From: Parelaphostrongylus tenuis
Lineage: Eukaryota; Nematoda; Chromadorea; Rhabditida; Metastrongylidae
Assembly: GCA_019055375.1 (NCBI GenBank)
Contig: JAHQIW010000948.1
Coordinates: 1-64,000, forward strand
Direction: 5' to 3'
Length of the DNA stretch: 64,000 nucleotides
Shown here: in pieces, positions 8,782-19,700 of the stretch
Layout of the letters: the number at the start of each line of letters is the position of its first letter
Position numbering within the stretch: position 1 is the first letter of the stretch
The notes under the pieces: generated by a model
Databases searched by the model: none
The model's input: the letters and a program-made list of their open reading frames with translations, nothing else
What the model was told of the DNA's origin: nothing
Translations under genes and position numbers: made by a program

Positions 8782-11700
8782 TTAACGTTTTTTTGGATAC
8801 GGCGGCATCGAGCCAAAATTGACGTTTTCGGCGCGGATTTCAACTTTTTTGAGCGGGGTCTCGAACTCGATGATCGCTGTGCCAAGACAAACTGCTCATT
8901 GAATCGATTAGATTCGAAAAGGGGAAATCGTGGAGTACAAGAAGGAATATCTTTTTCCGTGAAAAGAAAGTTGCTCACCTCTGCTTCTAATGTTTTTTGA
9001 GTCATTGTCTTTCTCTTTTCTGACGGTGTCAGTTCCATTCGCCTCAATTTGTATGTGATTAACCTCGGCCTGTTTTGCTGCAAAATTTCCAATAGTATTC
9101 AACGTGGAAGATCGCATGTTCATATGTCGATGGTAGAACAAACTTCTCTTTACGAATCATTGACCTTTCGTCACTAGTATTCGTGATCCACTTCAAAACA
9201 CATTATTAGGATTACAATGACAAATTAAACACATCTTGGCCAACATCTCTTCGTTCACTACCTCAAATTTTTCAGAATCACTTTCCATTTTAACGTTCAT
9301 TGCCGGGATATCTCCTTCGGCGATGGCTTTTGACGCCTCGGGTGGCTCGTTAACATCCATGATGTTATCCTATATGATACGGTTTGATCCAAACATTGCC
9401 TAAATATGTCCAGAAAGCAACGTCTACTGTCGTTAAAGTAAATAAGGCAAGACATCTCTACTACTTGTATTGGTCTAACGGTGGACGTTGAATCACACAA
9501 ATTTGAGATCCACCACTGCACTTCAGGATGCCCACTCGAGCCACCATTCGGGAAACGTGAATCGACGGGTGCAACAAGATCCATTTCTGCTTCTGCAAAC
9601 AAACGCTAAGTTCAACAGATGATGTAAAGGGAAAAAAACGGCTTCCAATGCTCAAGTGATCCCCTGAAATACTATCTTACAACTGTGAAAGCTCAATTCA
9701 TTACTTCTCGCTATACAGCGGCACGATGTTAAAAATACATATTCAGAAGTACTGAATGACGTGCAAAACTTTCGACATCAGTAGGGGCTGAACCAGCGTT
9801 TCACCCATACCGTGCTACCACTACATCACCGCCACAGCTCTACTACCATTGTTTCTTTTATATATTTTATTGAAACTGGCAGCACCAACTTTTAAAGAGT
9901 TTGGTCGGGTTTCTATCTTAGAATATAAAAAATTTTGTACTTTTAAAAGTTTTTTGCGCAAAAATTTTACCTTTATTTCGAATGCTTTATTAAGACCACG
10001 CTCAAACTTCAATAGATCCTTTCATTATTATTTGAGTCAACTTGTCATGTGGTCGTCTGGTATGGGCTCTTGCACAACCCGATACACGTGTTTCGTCCTT
10101 ACAGACTCGTCAGTCGGGCAGAACCCGCCGTCTTTCGATATTTTTATAGTCAGTTCTCTCGGGAAACTCTGCTCCCTTACAGAGAGTTATGGAAGACGAA
10201 CGTTTTACACTCTATGTCAAACGAAATTTTCACCTAACACAGAATGTTGCGCACTTAATCGCTCTTTGGCTGGCATTTTTATCATAATTTTTCACTCGAA
10301 ATAAAGGCATATTAAGATTGACATAGAGTGTAAAACGTTCGTTATATCGAAAGACGAATAAAAATATCAAAAGACGACGGGTTCTGTCCGACTAACGAGT
10401 CTGTAAGGACGAAACGTGTATCGTGCTGTACAAGAGAGCAAAAATTTTGAACAAAAATCACAGTGTGAGCAGACATTCTCCAGACTATTTGTTACAATAT
10501 ATAATCAGTCCGTACTGATTAAGTCATGTTTGCGAGCCTGTTTTCTTACCATTAGAGATCTTTCCCATCCGTGAAAGTCTGCACTGACCACATAAGGATC
10601 AGTATACGTTTAATCGGGTCGTGAAAATGATGGCTCTAAGCAAAGAAGTCCAAACCAAAGAAGGAAGACCTAATAGAGGAACAAAAACACTGCAGTGAAC
10701 TGCAAAAGTGATGGCGGTTCATGCACTGTCGAATTTTGTCGTTTGATACTTTTGGAAACAAACTTTTGGATTTATATGGCTATTCCTAAGAGATTTGAGT
10801 GGTGAGCAAAAACACGACCTCAGTTGAGAATCGAGTCCGCGTTTCATCCTTGCCGGGGACAGGTGTTGCTACCACTACACCACCGAGGCATATTGGCTCC
10901 ACCACTTATTTTTCAACGTCTCTATGTTAGCTATCAGCCACTAACCTTGAACAGGTTTGGTCGGGTAGAGTAACGCAAATATGTCTCGATGGTGTAATGG
11001 TAGTAGAACGCGGCTCCGGTAAGGATGAAACGCGGGTTCGATTCCCGCCTGAAGCCTTGTTTTGCTCACCACTCAGTCCTTTAAGGAATTTGTTAATGAT
11101 CATGACACTGCGAAAAATGCAGTAAAAATACTATAAATTATTTATATGGCTGCGTTATGGCTCATTTTAATGCCCAGTTATTGCGTTATGTTTTGTTGCT
11201 AATGACGATTTTAGGAATGGAAAGGTGGTTAGCGAGTGCAAGAGTATTAACGGTATTACTCGTAAATTCAAAATGGGTGTCAAGCACCAGAGACATTTGC
11301 AACATCAGCAGCGCTTTTAGATCAAAAACTGCTAATGAACGTTTACAGCAGCGGTGGCTCAAGGTGTCTCGTAGAGGAGACAAGAACGTAGATGAGGAAC
11401 GTAGTGGCCGACCAAGGGAACTGACAATGATCAGTTGCGAGCAATTATCGAAGCTGATTCTCTCAAAACGCGAGATGTCGCAGAAAAGTACAATATTCAT
11501 TCTCGCTAATTATATTTGTTTGTTCTTCGGCGAACTTCGAGCTCGTATATGTTACAAGCTGCTTGAAATGGACATTACGCCGCCTTGAGCACCTTTTTGC
11601 TGAAAGTTAAAGGATACGGTCTTAGGCGATGAAACATATGACTCTGGTGGCTGAAGATTTCCTCTATAAGTCCATATGCTTTTCGTTCTCAGGTTGTAAC

Positions 11701-14438
11701 TGTTTACGCTTAGGCTTAGTAGCGATTTATTTGATAATGTTTAAGAAAATTATAGTGCCTAAGCACTATAACAACAGAGCAAAGTCTCCTCCACAAAGTC
11801 AAGAAAAAAATTTGGATTCTCTGGATGGCGAAAAGTTTTCCACAGCCTGACAACGGCGTAAAAATGTTGCGCGGCACGCGAAGCGGTAATGCAGCGAGCG
11901 TGGCGGATGGAATGACTATATGGTGTTTTCTGATAAAATTTCCACTTTTATCGTCACTAAAGGGTTTTTCGTCGCCAATAGATAATAATATAATAGGAGA
12001 GGCTTTGAGAAATCTATTTGCTGTGGGAACAATAGCGATGCTTTCGAGTAGAACCCCGAATGATGATGTAGAGTGGTGTGCAAAAACGCTTGCGTCAGCC
12101 GGGATTTGAACCCAGATCCTACTCTTTCCGGAAAAATGTGCTAAACTGTCGTTTTTGCACATCACTCTACATCATCATTGGGTCTAGAGTAACATCATAA
12201 CACCGCAAGGCGGTCAAATAAAATGATTTCGGATTGATTATTGGGACCCAATATCTGTCAACATAAAGGGGTTTAATGTCGATAATGACTACCCCGCCAC
12301 ACCGTAGACGGTTCACTGTTGACAGATAACGCGTTGTAGCGTAGAAAGAGTGGAGCGCGAAACGAGCGTCGGTGGTGCAACGGTTTAGCACATACTCCCG
12401 GAAAGAGTAGGATGTGGGTTCAAATCCCGGCTGATGCAAGCGCTTTTGCACACCACTCTAGATCATCATTGGTTCTATAGTAACATCATAACACCGCAAG
12501 GCGGTCAAATAAAATGATTTCGGAGTGATTATTAGAACCCCGAATCTAGGGAAGGAAAGGCAGTATTTCACAAAAAGGTGATATTTTGAAATGTCATTGA
12601 ACATTTTCATGTTATACTACATACTACACACATTCACTCATATTTCAATCACATTTACCTTCATATAATACGCTATCAACTACTCGCCCTCATACAATAT
12701 CGCAAATGAAAAAATAGCCAATTTAGTTGAAAGCACATGCCACCCGATAGGGTGAATTATGGGCTCGACCCCACCTGATGACAGGGCACATGAGCACTCT
12801 TTGTGCAAAAAATTCGAAATAAGAAAGAAAAAGAAGTTGGGACAGCGTATTCTAAAAGCAAATTACATTTTTTTCATAGGCATTAGATCGTCGTTTCAAA
12901 ACTAAGAACTGTACTAGAAAATCTTTTCCTCAAGTTATTGAATGATTATCAAAAGTCTATTGAAAAGCTTTTTCACTGAAAAAGGCAGTCAAGCAGAAGT
13001 ACATCTCACAGAATGTGATTGCACTCCACACAGTTTATGATGAAAAAAGGAGATATTTAGAACCACTGGGAGTAGTTTCTATTAATGATAGGCTGACAGT
13101 AATCAGTCTTTTAATAAACTAAATTTTTGCGGTGACAGAGTCTGTTCAAATCAAACTATTTCTACATGATTGTAGAAAACCACTGTGAAGTAGAATAAAG
13201 CACTTTGAGTACAAAGCGTTTTTTTCTAGTATAATTTAGTATAACGGCAAGCTTGCCATAAAATCGGAATTTTTCGAGCTATCATATCTTTGTATAGACA
13301 TTGATATGTTAGAAAAATAATGATTTGTGGCAACTAAAGAAATATTTGTTCCTGAAGTATGAGTTTTTTCATTGAAGCCTAAGAAATTTTTGATACATGG
13401 GCGTTCTGTTCATATAAAACTATTTGTAGAACTGCTTCTGTAATATTTTATCGTCAAATCAGTATAATACTTCCTCAGTGCCTCAAATTACCGAATAAAT
13501 TCAATATTTCCATTGTGAAGCGTAAAAATTAAAACTTCCCTCCGCGTCACAAGTGTTGCGTGCGGCACGGTCTAAAAACAGCCGTGCCGTTGTCGACGCG
13601 TTGGAATAAAGAACGAAAAATTTCGCGATAACGCGCCGAGGTAATACATAGTTAAACTCTTGATTCTATAGCACTCTAAAAAGTCCTTCCTGAGAAAAAA
13701 AAATACTTGTCCAAATTCACCAAGACTTTAGCTTCAGAGTGAATCTGATATCAATGGAAAATCCTTGTCCAGCAAAACAGGTCTTCGCAAAGAGTCCCTG
13801 TTCGCTAATGGAGGTGATCTGACTTACCTACCATTTTTCGAGATGTGGCCTAACCCTAGCCAGATTTCGTTCGGAAATTCGTAGCAATCTTCGTTGTACA
13901 CTAACGGCATTCTGGCTCGCCTCACGCTTGCCTCCTTCAATGTTCTGAAATTTTGCTCATTGCTAAGCTGCTGTAACATTATCGAAATAGTAACATCGAC
14001 CAAATTTAATCAAAACATGAAAACACGAGGAATCTTTGAGCGGCTCCAAAAAGCCAGAACGATGAAAAAATACATCTTTACATCACAAATGTGATGATTT
14101 GAGAAAAAATCTAGATGCTCTTTTAAATTTTTCGAAAAGGTTGCCTCGTTACTGCTACTCATCAAACGACATACAGTTAACGGAATCACCGGACTCTCCT
14201 TATTCCTTGATTTGTCGCCAGCCTGTTTCTCTATCGCGTTTTCAGAAATCAGACAGTGATTTTCCGTTTTTTGTTTTAAAATTAGTATTTCAATTAACCT
14301 ACCATTTAAAACCGTTATAACTTCTGTCAGGTCCAAATCGCGGATTCTTAGCGATTGTCGCCTTTTTCTAGCTCCACTTTTGCCGCCTTCTCGTTTATTC
14401 AGTTCAATTTCCTCGTCATTCACCTCACTTCGAGGCTT
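8782..14438 (-). CDS. Multi-exon gene for a charged, probably disordered protein (unidentified)
   Basis: Seven minus-strand exons have compatible phases: 14438-14303, 14230-14175, 13944-13832, 10583-10550 (weakest, 34 bases), 9369-9262, 9069-8979 and 8876-8782, ending in TAA. Acceptors include TTTCAG at 14440 and 13946; donors include GTAGGT (14302, 13831), GTAAGA (10549) and GTGAGC (8978). Translation gives KPRSEVNDEEIELNKRE, GARKRRQSLRIRDLDL, QAGDKSRNKESPVIPL, NIEGGKREASQNAVSV, MDVNEPPEASKAIAEGD, AEVNHIQIEANGTDTV and a C-terminus FGSMPPYPKKR. No signal peptide, membrane segment or known domain is visible; basic and acidic patches alternate. The 5' end is not fixed, since the first exon starts in phase 0 behind an acceptor. 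The exon at 34593-34423 ends in the same phase and could precede it. A shorter gene starting at ATG 9360 is the fallback model. Introns hold repeats. Confidence 0.55.
9370..9784. other. Intronic or intergenic stretch, nothing recognised
   Basis: The two minus-strand open frames here (9655-9461 and 9602-9297) overlap in different frames and show no recognised motif. I see no supported exon beyond the one ending at 9369. Confidence 0.35.
9785..9842 (-). repeat. tRNA-like SINE head
   Basis: Minus strand: GGCGGTGATGTAGTGGTAGC (A-box region), then AACGCTGGTTCAGCCCC (B-box region). The acceptor ends do not pair. Confidence 0.55.
10028..10290 (-). repeat. Hammerhead-bearing dispersed repeat, copy 2
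   Basis: Diverged relative of 4215-4465 with the same order of blocks: TTATTTGAGTCA, the ribozyme, TCGGGCAGAACC, and GTTTTACACTCTATGTC near 10203. An inverted partial copy follows at 10305-10440. Confidence 0.65.
10077..10119 (-). ncRNA. Hammerhead ribozyme (intact core)
   Basis: Minus strand: stem I GCCCGA with UCGGGU (terminal G-U pair), core CUGACGA, stem II GUCU with GGAC around GUAA, then GAAA, a minimal stem III around ACGU, and GUA at the cleavage site. Stem II differs from the 4272 copy on both sides yet still pairs, which is compensatory and supports the fold. Confidence 0.85.
10305..10440 (+). repeat. Inverted partial hammerhead repeat with damaged ribozyme
   Basis: Plus-strand copy facing 10028-10290. 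GACATAGAGTGTAAAACGTTCG mirrors 10200-10222. The ribozyme-like segment 10386-10426 keeps stem II and GAAAC but has CUAACGA in place of CUGACGA and a shortened stem III, so it is probably inactive. Confidence 0.65.
10795..10905 (-). repeat. tRNA-like SINE, minus member of an inverted pair
   Basis: Minus strand: CGGTGGTGTAGTGGTAGCAA (A-box region) and ACGCGGACTCGATTCTC (B-box region), with the body motif GTTTTTGCTCACCACTC at its far end. Confidence 0.65.
10978..11130 (+). repeat. tRNA-like SINE, plus member of an inverted pair
   Basis: GATGGTGTAATGGTAGTAG (A-box region) and GCGGGTTCGATTCCCGC, a perfect 5-bp T-arm with a B-box. The 5' and 3' acceptor strands do not pair, so it is a SINE head and not a tRNA gene. 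The body TTTTGCTCACCACTCAGTCC mirrors the copy at 10795-10905. Confidence 0.7.
11265..11510 (+). pseudogene. Mariner transposase, N-terminal HTH fragment
   Basis: The plus strand reads NISSAFRSKTANERLQQRW, then RRGDKNVDEERSGRP and, after a frameshift, NDQLRAIIEADSLKTRDVAE. These correspond to the paired-type helix-turn-helix of mariner transposases, including the hallmark SGRP linker. The catalytic D,D34D domain is missing; the sequence breaks at about 11510. Confidence 0.8.
11511..12054. other. Repeat-derived stretch
   Basis: 11583-11630 repeats 3296-3345, and 11868-11890 repeats the GC-rich motif of 3128-3150, so this block and 2.9-3.35 kb share an unnamed repeat. 11628-11690 resembles 2905-2950 as well. 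No exon is supported. Confidence 0.45.
12055..12550. repeat. Fold-back element with tRNA-like arms
   Basis: Near 12063-12115 the minus strand reads a SINE head (TTCAAATCCCGGCTGACGC type) and 12365-12470 carries the same head on the plus strand (GTGGGTTCAAATCCCGGC). The tails GTGTGCAAAAACGC and GCGCTTTTGCACAC are mirror images. The plus head at 12366-12437 has an acceptor stem of seven pairs including wobbles and a 5-bp anticodon-like stem with loop CCGGAAA, but lacks U33 and a good T-stem, so it is a SINE. A direct repeat (CACCGCAAGGCGGTCAAATAAAATG) occurs at about 12201 and 12493. Confidence 0.7.
12551..13831. other. Intronic or intergenic stretch with one GC-rich hairpin
   Basis: Mostly AT-rich with no exon seen. 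13562-13592 contains GCGGCACGG and CCGTGCCG, an 8-9 bp hairpin of unknown role, in a GC-rich patch. Confidence 0.4.
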
Positions 14439-15896
14439 CTGAAACATCATTCGAATCATTTTTTCATACCATCACTATCTTTTCAGAATGGAACGCTTCT
14501 TCTGCATGTCGCTTCTCCTTACATCTGCACATTCCATTGGAACCCAAGTGGAAATCTGCTTTTAATTTGTTTGGTGTCCGTGCTTTCTCGGCACTAAAAA
14601 TAGTGTATGAGTCCATTTAAATGAAATACGTTGACTATTAGCCGTTTAACCTAATGATAAATTTCAAGCACTTTCAAATTACTATGATCCCCTACGTCAT
14701 CGTGTTTTTTTGTAAAGTTTGAGAAATCGAGAAATCTTCACGAGGATAGGAATTTATACTGGAATTTGGATGTATCTCTAATAACTCATTTTCGCGCGCT
14801 CAGTTTGAGCGCGACGGTTCAGCGTATTTTCTTTGAAGTATTCGCGACCGATATCGGTATCAGCAATACTTACTGTCATCAACCTAGAAGAAACTTTCAC
14901 TCTCGGACGACCTGGGATAATCAGATGTGTCTTGTAAGAGGTGCTACAATGCAAATTTATACACAAAGCTGGAGTGAGGACATATTTCAGAAGCATAGTT
15001 GAAAGAGGACTATTCCTCTTTCAAGTATTTAAAATCGTGATTTTTGAAGGATACAGACTTTCGACCACGTTCGTAGAGAACGGAAAGCAAGGCACCAGCT
15101 TAATTTACAGATTTACATTATAACACCTTTTGCAACACACATCTCATTATCCCAAGTCGTCTGAGAGCAAAAGCTCTTAGGATGCTAACAATAAAGTACT
15201 GCTGATGAAAAAATACGCCAAGCCGTCTCTCTCAAACTGAGCAAACGAAAACGAGTTATCAAAGGCACATCCGAATTTATGCATAAATTCCTATCCTCCT
15301 CAGAGCTTCTCGATTTCTCAAACTATACACTTTACAAAAAACACGATGACGCAGAGGATTATAACAATTTGAAGCTGCTAAAAATTTCTTACTAGGTTAC
15401 ACGGTTGTAGTCATTGTAATCTATTTTGATAAATTCCCACACCATTTCCGCTGCCGAAAAAGGGTAGGTACACCAAATAAATGGAAACCAGGTTGCCACA
15501 TGAGTTTCAGTGGAATATGCAGCTTTTTACACCTCCAGAAATGTCACCCAAATTGTACTGATTTCAACTTTAACCTGAAGCTTATAATAGTAACCTTATC
15601 AAACCACAGCAAAACATTTGGGCATGTGCATACTTTCAATCTTGCCAAAAAAAAACGGATGGTGCACTAAGAATCGAGCAAATTGAGAGCAATCAAAAAT
15701 ATTAATAAGAAATTTGTCGAAGGCGCATTGGAACGGAATTTGTTCGACTAAGTCAGCGTTTTGTCATTTGTCAGCCACTCGATTGAGAAGATAAGAAAAA
15801 AATTGCTGAGGGTGAATTCTAGATAGAGAATGAGCCAGATGTCGGTGAAGCGGTCTCAACATTTTTTCAAACAGTAATTGCTATGCATACAAATAT
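14439..15896. other. Non-coding stretch, nothing recognised
   Basis: 14690-14760 and 15280-15360 are related in inverted orientation (CGTGTTTTTTGTAAAGTTTGAGAAATCGAGAA against its reverse complement), giving a fold-back of about 670 bases that also pairs TTCGCGCGCTCAGTTTGAG with CTCAAACTGAGC. No coding frame survives in it. Confidence 0.5.
14690..15365. repeat. Fold-back (inverted repeat) element, about 0.67 kb
   Basis: The left part (CATCGTGTTTTTTTGTAAAGT, AATCTTCACGAGGATAGGAATTTA, CAGTTTGAG) is mirrored on the right (TAAATTCCTATCCTC, then CTCGATTTCTCAAACTATA and TTTACAAAAAACACGATGACG). It looks like a MITE or fold-back transposon; the family is not recognised. Confidence 0.65.
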
Positions 15897-16451
15897 TAGG
15901 TTGGAAAGAAAATTTCCATCGTTTCGATGAGAATGCCGTTTTTTCGCATGAACTGTGTGCGATTTTCATATCATTTGAAAGGTCTACTTCTTACGCATCT
16001 ATTCACATATAATTTGTCTGTATCTGCTGCAAAATGGAGGACCCATAACCTGGTCGTCAAAAGCGCGCTTGTTTCAGGAAGACAGCGCAAGACCACACAC
16101 AGCCAAAAAGACCAAATCGAAGTTTGAGGAGTTGGACGGAATGAGATTCACCGCATCCAGCCTATAGTCCGGACATTGCTCAATCTGATTACGGCCTTTT
16201 CCGATCAATGCAACACTTTTTGGAAAGTCGTCGATTTGAATCTTTCGATGAAGTTGAAGAAACATGTCAAAAGTTCTTTGATTCAAAACAGAAGGAATGT
16301 ATTTTGATGAAATCCGAAACTTAACGGACCGATGGCAAAAAGTCGTGGATATTGATGGCCTCTATTTTGAATAGTTGTTGTTCTTTGTTGTCTGAATATG
16401 TGCATAAATTTTGAATGTTTCATAAAACAATAGAAACTTTCTTTCCACTAG
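15897..16451 (+). mobile_element. Mariner element, internally deleted, with both terminal repeats
   Basis: The left end is TTAGGTTGGAAAGAAAATTT, the classic mariner terminus. The right end, reversed, reads GTGGAAAGAAAGTTTCTATTG. The ~555-bp element keeps only the C-terminal part of the transposase: QDSARPHTAKKTKSKFEEL, then in a shifted frame QSDYGLFRSMQHFLESRRF, FFDSKQKE and WQKVVDIDG. Stops and shifts make it dead. A full mariner is about 1.3 kb, so more than half is missing. Confidence 0.88.
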
Positions 16452-16789
16452 TGCACCAACTCTTAAACAAAGAAAACATAGAGCGCTTAGTCAATCATTA
16501 GATTCATGAAGTATGCAGATAGCAACAGATTAAGACATCCAAGAATACTTTCCAGGTCATCATGAAACGAGTAGATAAGCTAGCTGGCTGCTAATATTTT
16601 ACTGACAGATCAAGGGCATAATACAACTGCATCAAGCTACAGCGAAGCACCTGAGCCTGTGCATAGTTTTAATTTTGCCAAAAAAAGCAAAAATAGGATG
16701 GTGCAGTGGGAATTAAGAAAACTAAGAGCGATCACAAAGATATTAAATAGGTCGCCGCAGTTACCTGCACATTGAAGCCCCGTTTACGA
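16452..16789. other. Non-coding stretch, nothing recognised
   Basis: 16590-16740 shares wording with 15590-15700 (CAAGCTACAGCGAAGCACCTG, GCCAAAAAAAGC, GGATGGTGCA), so the mariner sits between two diverged copies of an unnamed repeat. Confidence 0.45.
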
Positions 16790-19700
16790 TGTTGGACAGC
16801 AAGACAACCGCTGAGAGGCGATCAAGTCTTAGGATTACAGGGATGTCAATGGAAAACCAGACAACAAAACTCTTATGACACACCATTGAGACTACTGCTG
16901 TATTACTTCATACCAAACAGTCTCCCCGGATGTTGATCTATGTGCACTACTTGAGGCTCCTGATCAAATAGAATTTTCCGTGATCACCATAGAAGAAACG
17001 AAAATAGGGAGACCGACATAAGGCAAGTAACGACGTAACTCTCGTTATCCGTAGAACGAAGTTTTCGTCACGAAGTTTAAGAGGTGTTGGCTTTATCGTT
17101 CACCCACATGGACCTTCCTGGTCGTTGTGTACAAAGTCCCTATCACAGCATATGGCTATCCTTCGCCTTCAACTTCCGGATGGAAAGAAGTCACTATCAT
17201 CAACTGCTATTCATCAACTTTACACCTAAAGAGAAGAATACGTTCAAGAACGAATTGGAATTATTTCGCGATATAACTTTTCCACGGACTTGTTGCTAGA
17301 GGCTTCAACTTCATATTACGAACGGCCAGGAAAAATGAAAACGGGATACAAAAAATTGGAATGGAAGAACGAAACGAGACCGAAAACCATTTTGTAGGGC
17401 TCCTTTCCGCGGTATGTCTGCGCCCAAAACTCATTCTTCGAGATGAAAAAAGACGCCAATGGACATGGGAGTCCTTCACTGACTTGGCCTATGTGGCGAC
17501 TGACTAAAGACCTGACTAAACTCACAAGCAAATAATGGTGTCTCTTTGACACCCCGGTGGTGCTTGAGTTCTCTGCGGAATTTGTTAGCCGCCCTTCATA
17601 CTCGGTTATTCTACTCAGCCATGGAAAAGCTGGAAAAGATACGTTTCTCTCGCCTAAGAAAAGCAAAATAAGTGTATGACGAGGACTTTTACAACAAAGT
17701 ACTCAACTTGCATGATTGGCAGATAAAGGAAGACCTGACCAAAGGCTAATGCTTGCCGATAAGCTCAAAATCTGCGTTGTCACAAGTTTTCCAAACAAAA
17801 AGTTGAGGAGATTGAAGCTTGATTTTTCGCAAGAGGCCTACTAAGCTGATTTTCAATGTCATCCGAATAAAATTTTCAGAGTAGGATTTACATCGATATA
17901 GGCTAAAAAATCTATGAAAAGCACCATGAATAAGTTGTAGTTCAAAGGAATGCTGTTGGTATCTTTATATCTATTATATTCCGCTATCCGTGGTGACGAA
18001 TAAAGGTGGGGGCATTATTACGTCTTGCCATGATATGGATTTTATAACTGAGAAGTTCTACAAGATATTTTTCCGCTCCACAAGCCTCGTCTTGGATACC
18101 GAAATTTCCACTGGTGAGAAACCATACGAGATTCCAGCTTGTAATGTTCGAGTTGCGGCTAGAAGCATCAAGAGAGACACACCTATAGGACCTGACAACA
18201 TCTCCACCAATTTCCTCAAAGGTAGTGACCATAGTTTAATGCACTTCCGGCCAGATATATGGCATCAACTCTTCACAAAGGAAATTTTCACTCTTTGGAA
18301 CACTCTTCAACGTGCTTGTTGACTGTAATCTACCAGCTTTTCACAAAGATCATCTCTTAAGCATATCGATGGTCTTGTAAAGGCACGTCAGTCGAAAAAG
18401 CAAAATTCTGACAGATTTTTGTTTCATTGACCACATTCAAACTGTCAAGAATCAGTGAAGTTTATTGGGATTACCGTAAGCACCTAGTTCTAACCGTTGT
18501 TGATTATGAGAAAGCGTTTGAGCGCCGAAACGAATGCAGTTCAGTCAGTACACGTCGACCAACGCATAGAGCCGTCCTGTATAGAACAATACCTGAGTGC
18601 TATTGAAACGGCAAAAAAAACGGCTTTTCTATCAACCACTCACCATACCTACAGAAAAATTCGACTTCGTGGCGCAATGTCGCCAAAGCTTTCCACTGCT
18701 GTACTACAGTGGGTAATGAAAACGCTCCTTTGCAACGAGAAAGGCACACGTATTAATGGAAAATTCCCATCAAACATTGCTTCACAGATGAAATCGTCAT
18801 CTTTTTGAAAAGCATCAGTGAATCAAAGGCAATGCTCAGCAAACTCCATGAGGCTGAAAAAAGACTGAGCTACACGGCCAGAGAGCCAGTTAATGAAGAA
18901 TTCGTAGCGCAAAGCTAAACAAATCCACCTAGATGGCTCGATAATTACAGATACCACCTCTTACGCGTACGCTGGGCGTTCAGTGAACAAAAAGAACAAC
19001 ATGAAGGAGCAACTGGACAGGAGAACGAGAGCAGTATAGACCTCTCAAAAAGCCACCTAGCTGAAAGCGGACCGCGCTCAATTGCTCGATTCACAAGTCG
19101 GTATAGTCGACGATTATTTGAAATCATTTGCGGGACAACAATTTTTCATAGAAGCTTTAGTAGTCATTCGAAAGCTAAGATCTTAGTCCAGAGCCGTATG
19201 TAGTTGGCTTTCCAGAGCACCCTTCAATAACGCTGTAAAATTCAAAATAAAATTGTGTTACACACGACCACGCGTTTGATTCTTATCTCGCTTACATTTC
19301 GCTGGACAAAACTCCTACCTTAAAATGCTACTAGTCTTTCCATAGCACATCATAGATTTGTTTGCTTTTTGCAAAACTTCTTTTGTTAGCACTGCAGAAT
19401 AAGGGAAAAAATGTGTTTTGCGTCTCGACGAACAGAGCTCTTTCTCTAGAGTTCTAGTAATCATTCTATAGCGCAGGTTCCAGTGATTCAAACGCGTGCT
19501 TAATTTTAGGAAAGACCGTTTCCCTGCAATGTAACAGAAAAAATAAGATCAAACATTACATATTCGGCAAGCTTGTTTCCCGGCCAACTCAGGGGATGGG
19601 GCGCGTAGCGAGGGAAATTCCATATAAAGCGATGGACTTAGATCCTACGAGATATTCCCTACACTTTCATACGCTTTCGTTCTTCCTGTGGATTACACGC

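Noticed and set aside
8478..9092. 204-codon minus-strand open frame
   Set aside because: It runs straight through the predicted intron between 8979 and 8876 in a different frame from the phase-consistent exons. Its composition is not protein-like outside the exon overlaps.
10978..11056. Possible tRNA genes (also 1718, 12366, 21243, 62885, 63670)
   Set aside because: A- and B-box elements are present, but acceptor stems do not pair or the anticodon loop lacks U33, and the sequences are repeated with a common body. They are SINE heads.
14099..14597. Plus-strand frames opposite the 14.2-14.4 kb exons
   Set aside because: They are antisense to minus-strand exons that have proper acceptors and donors.
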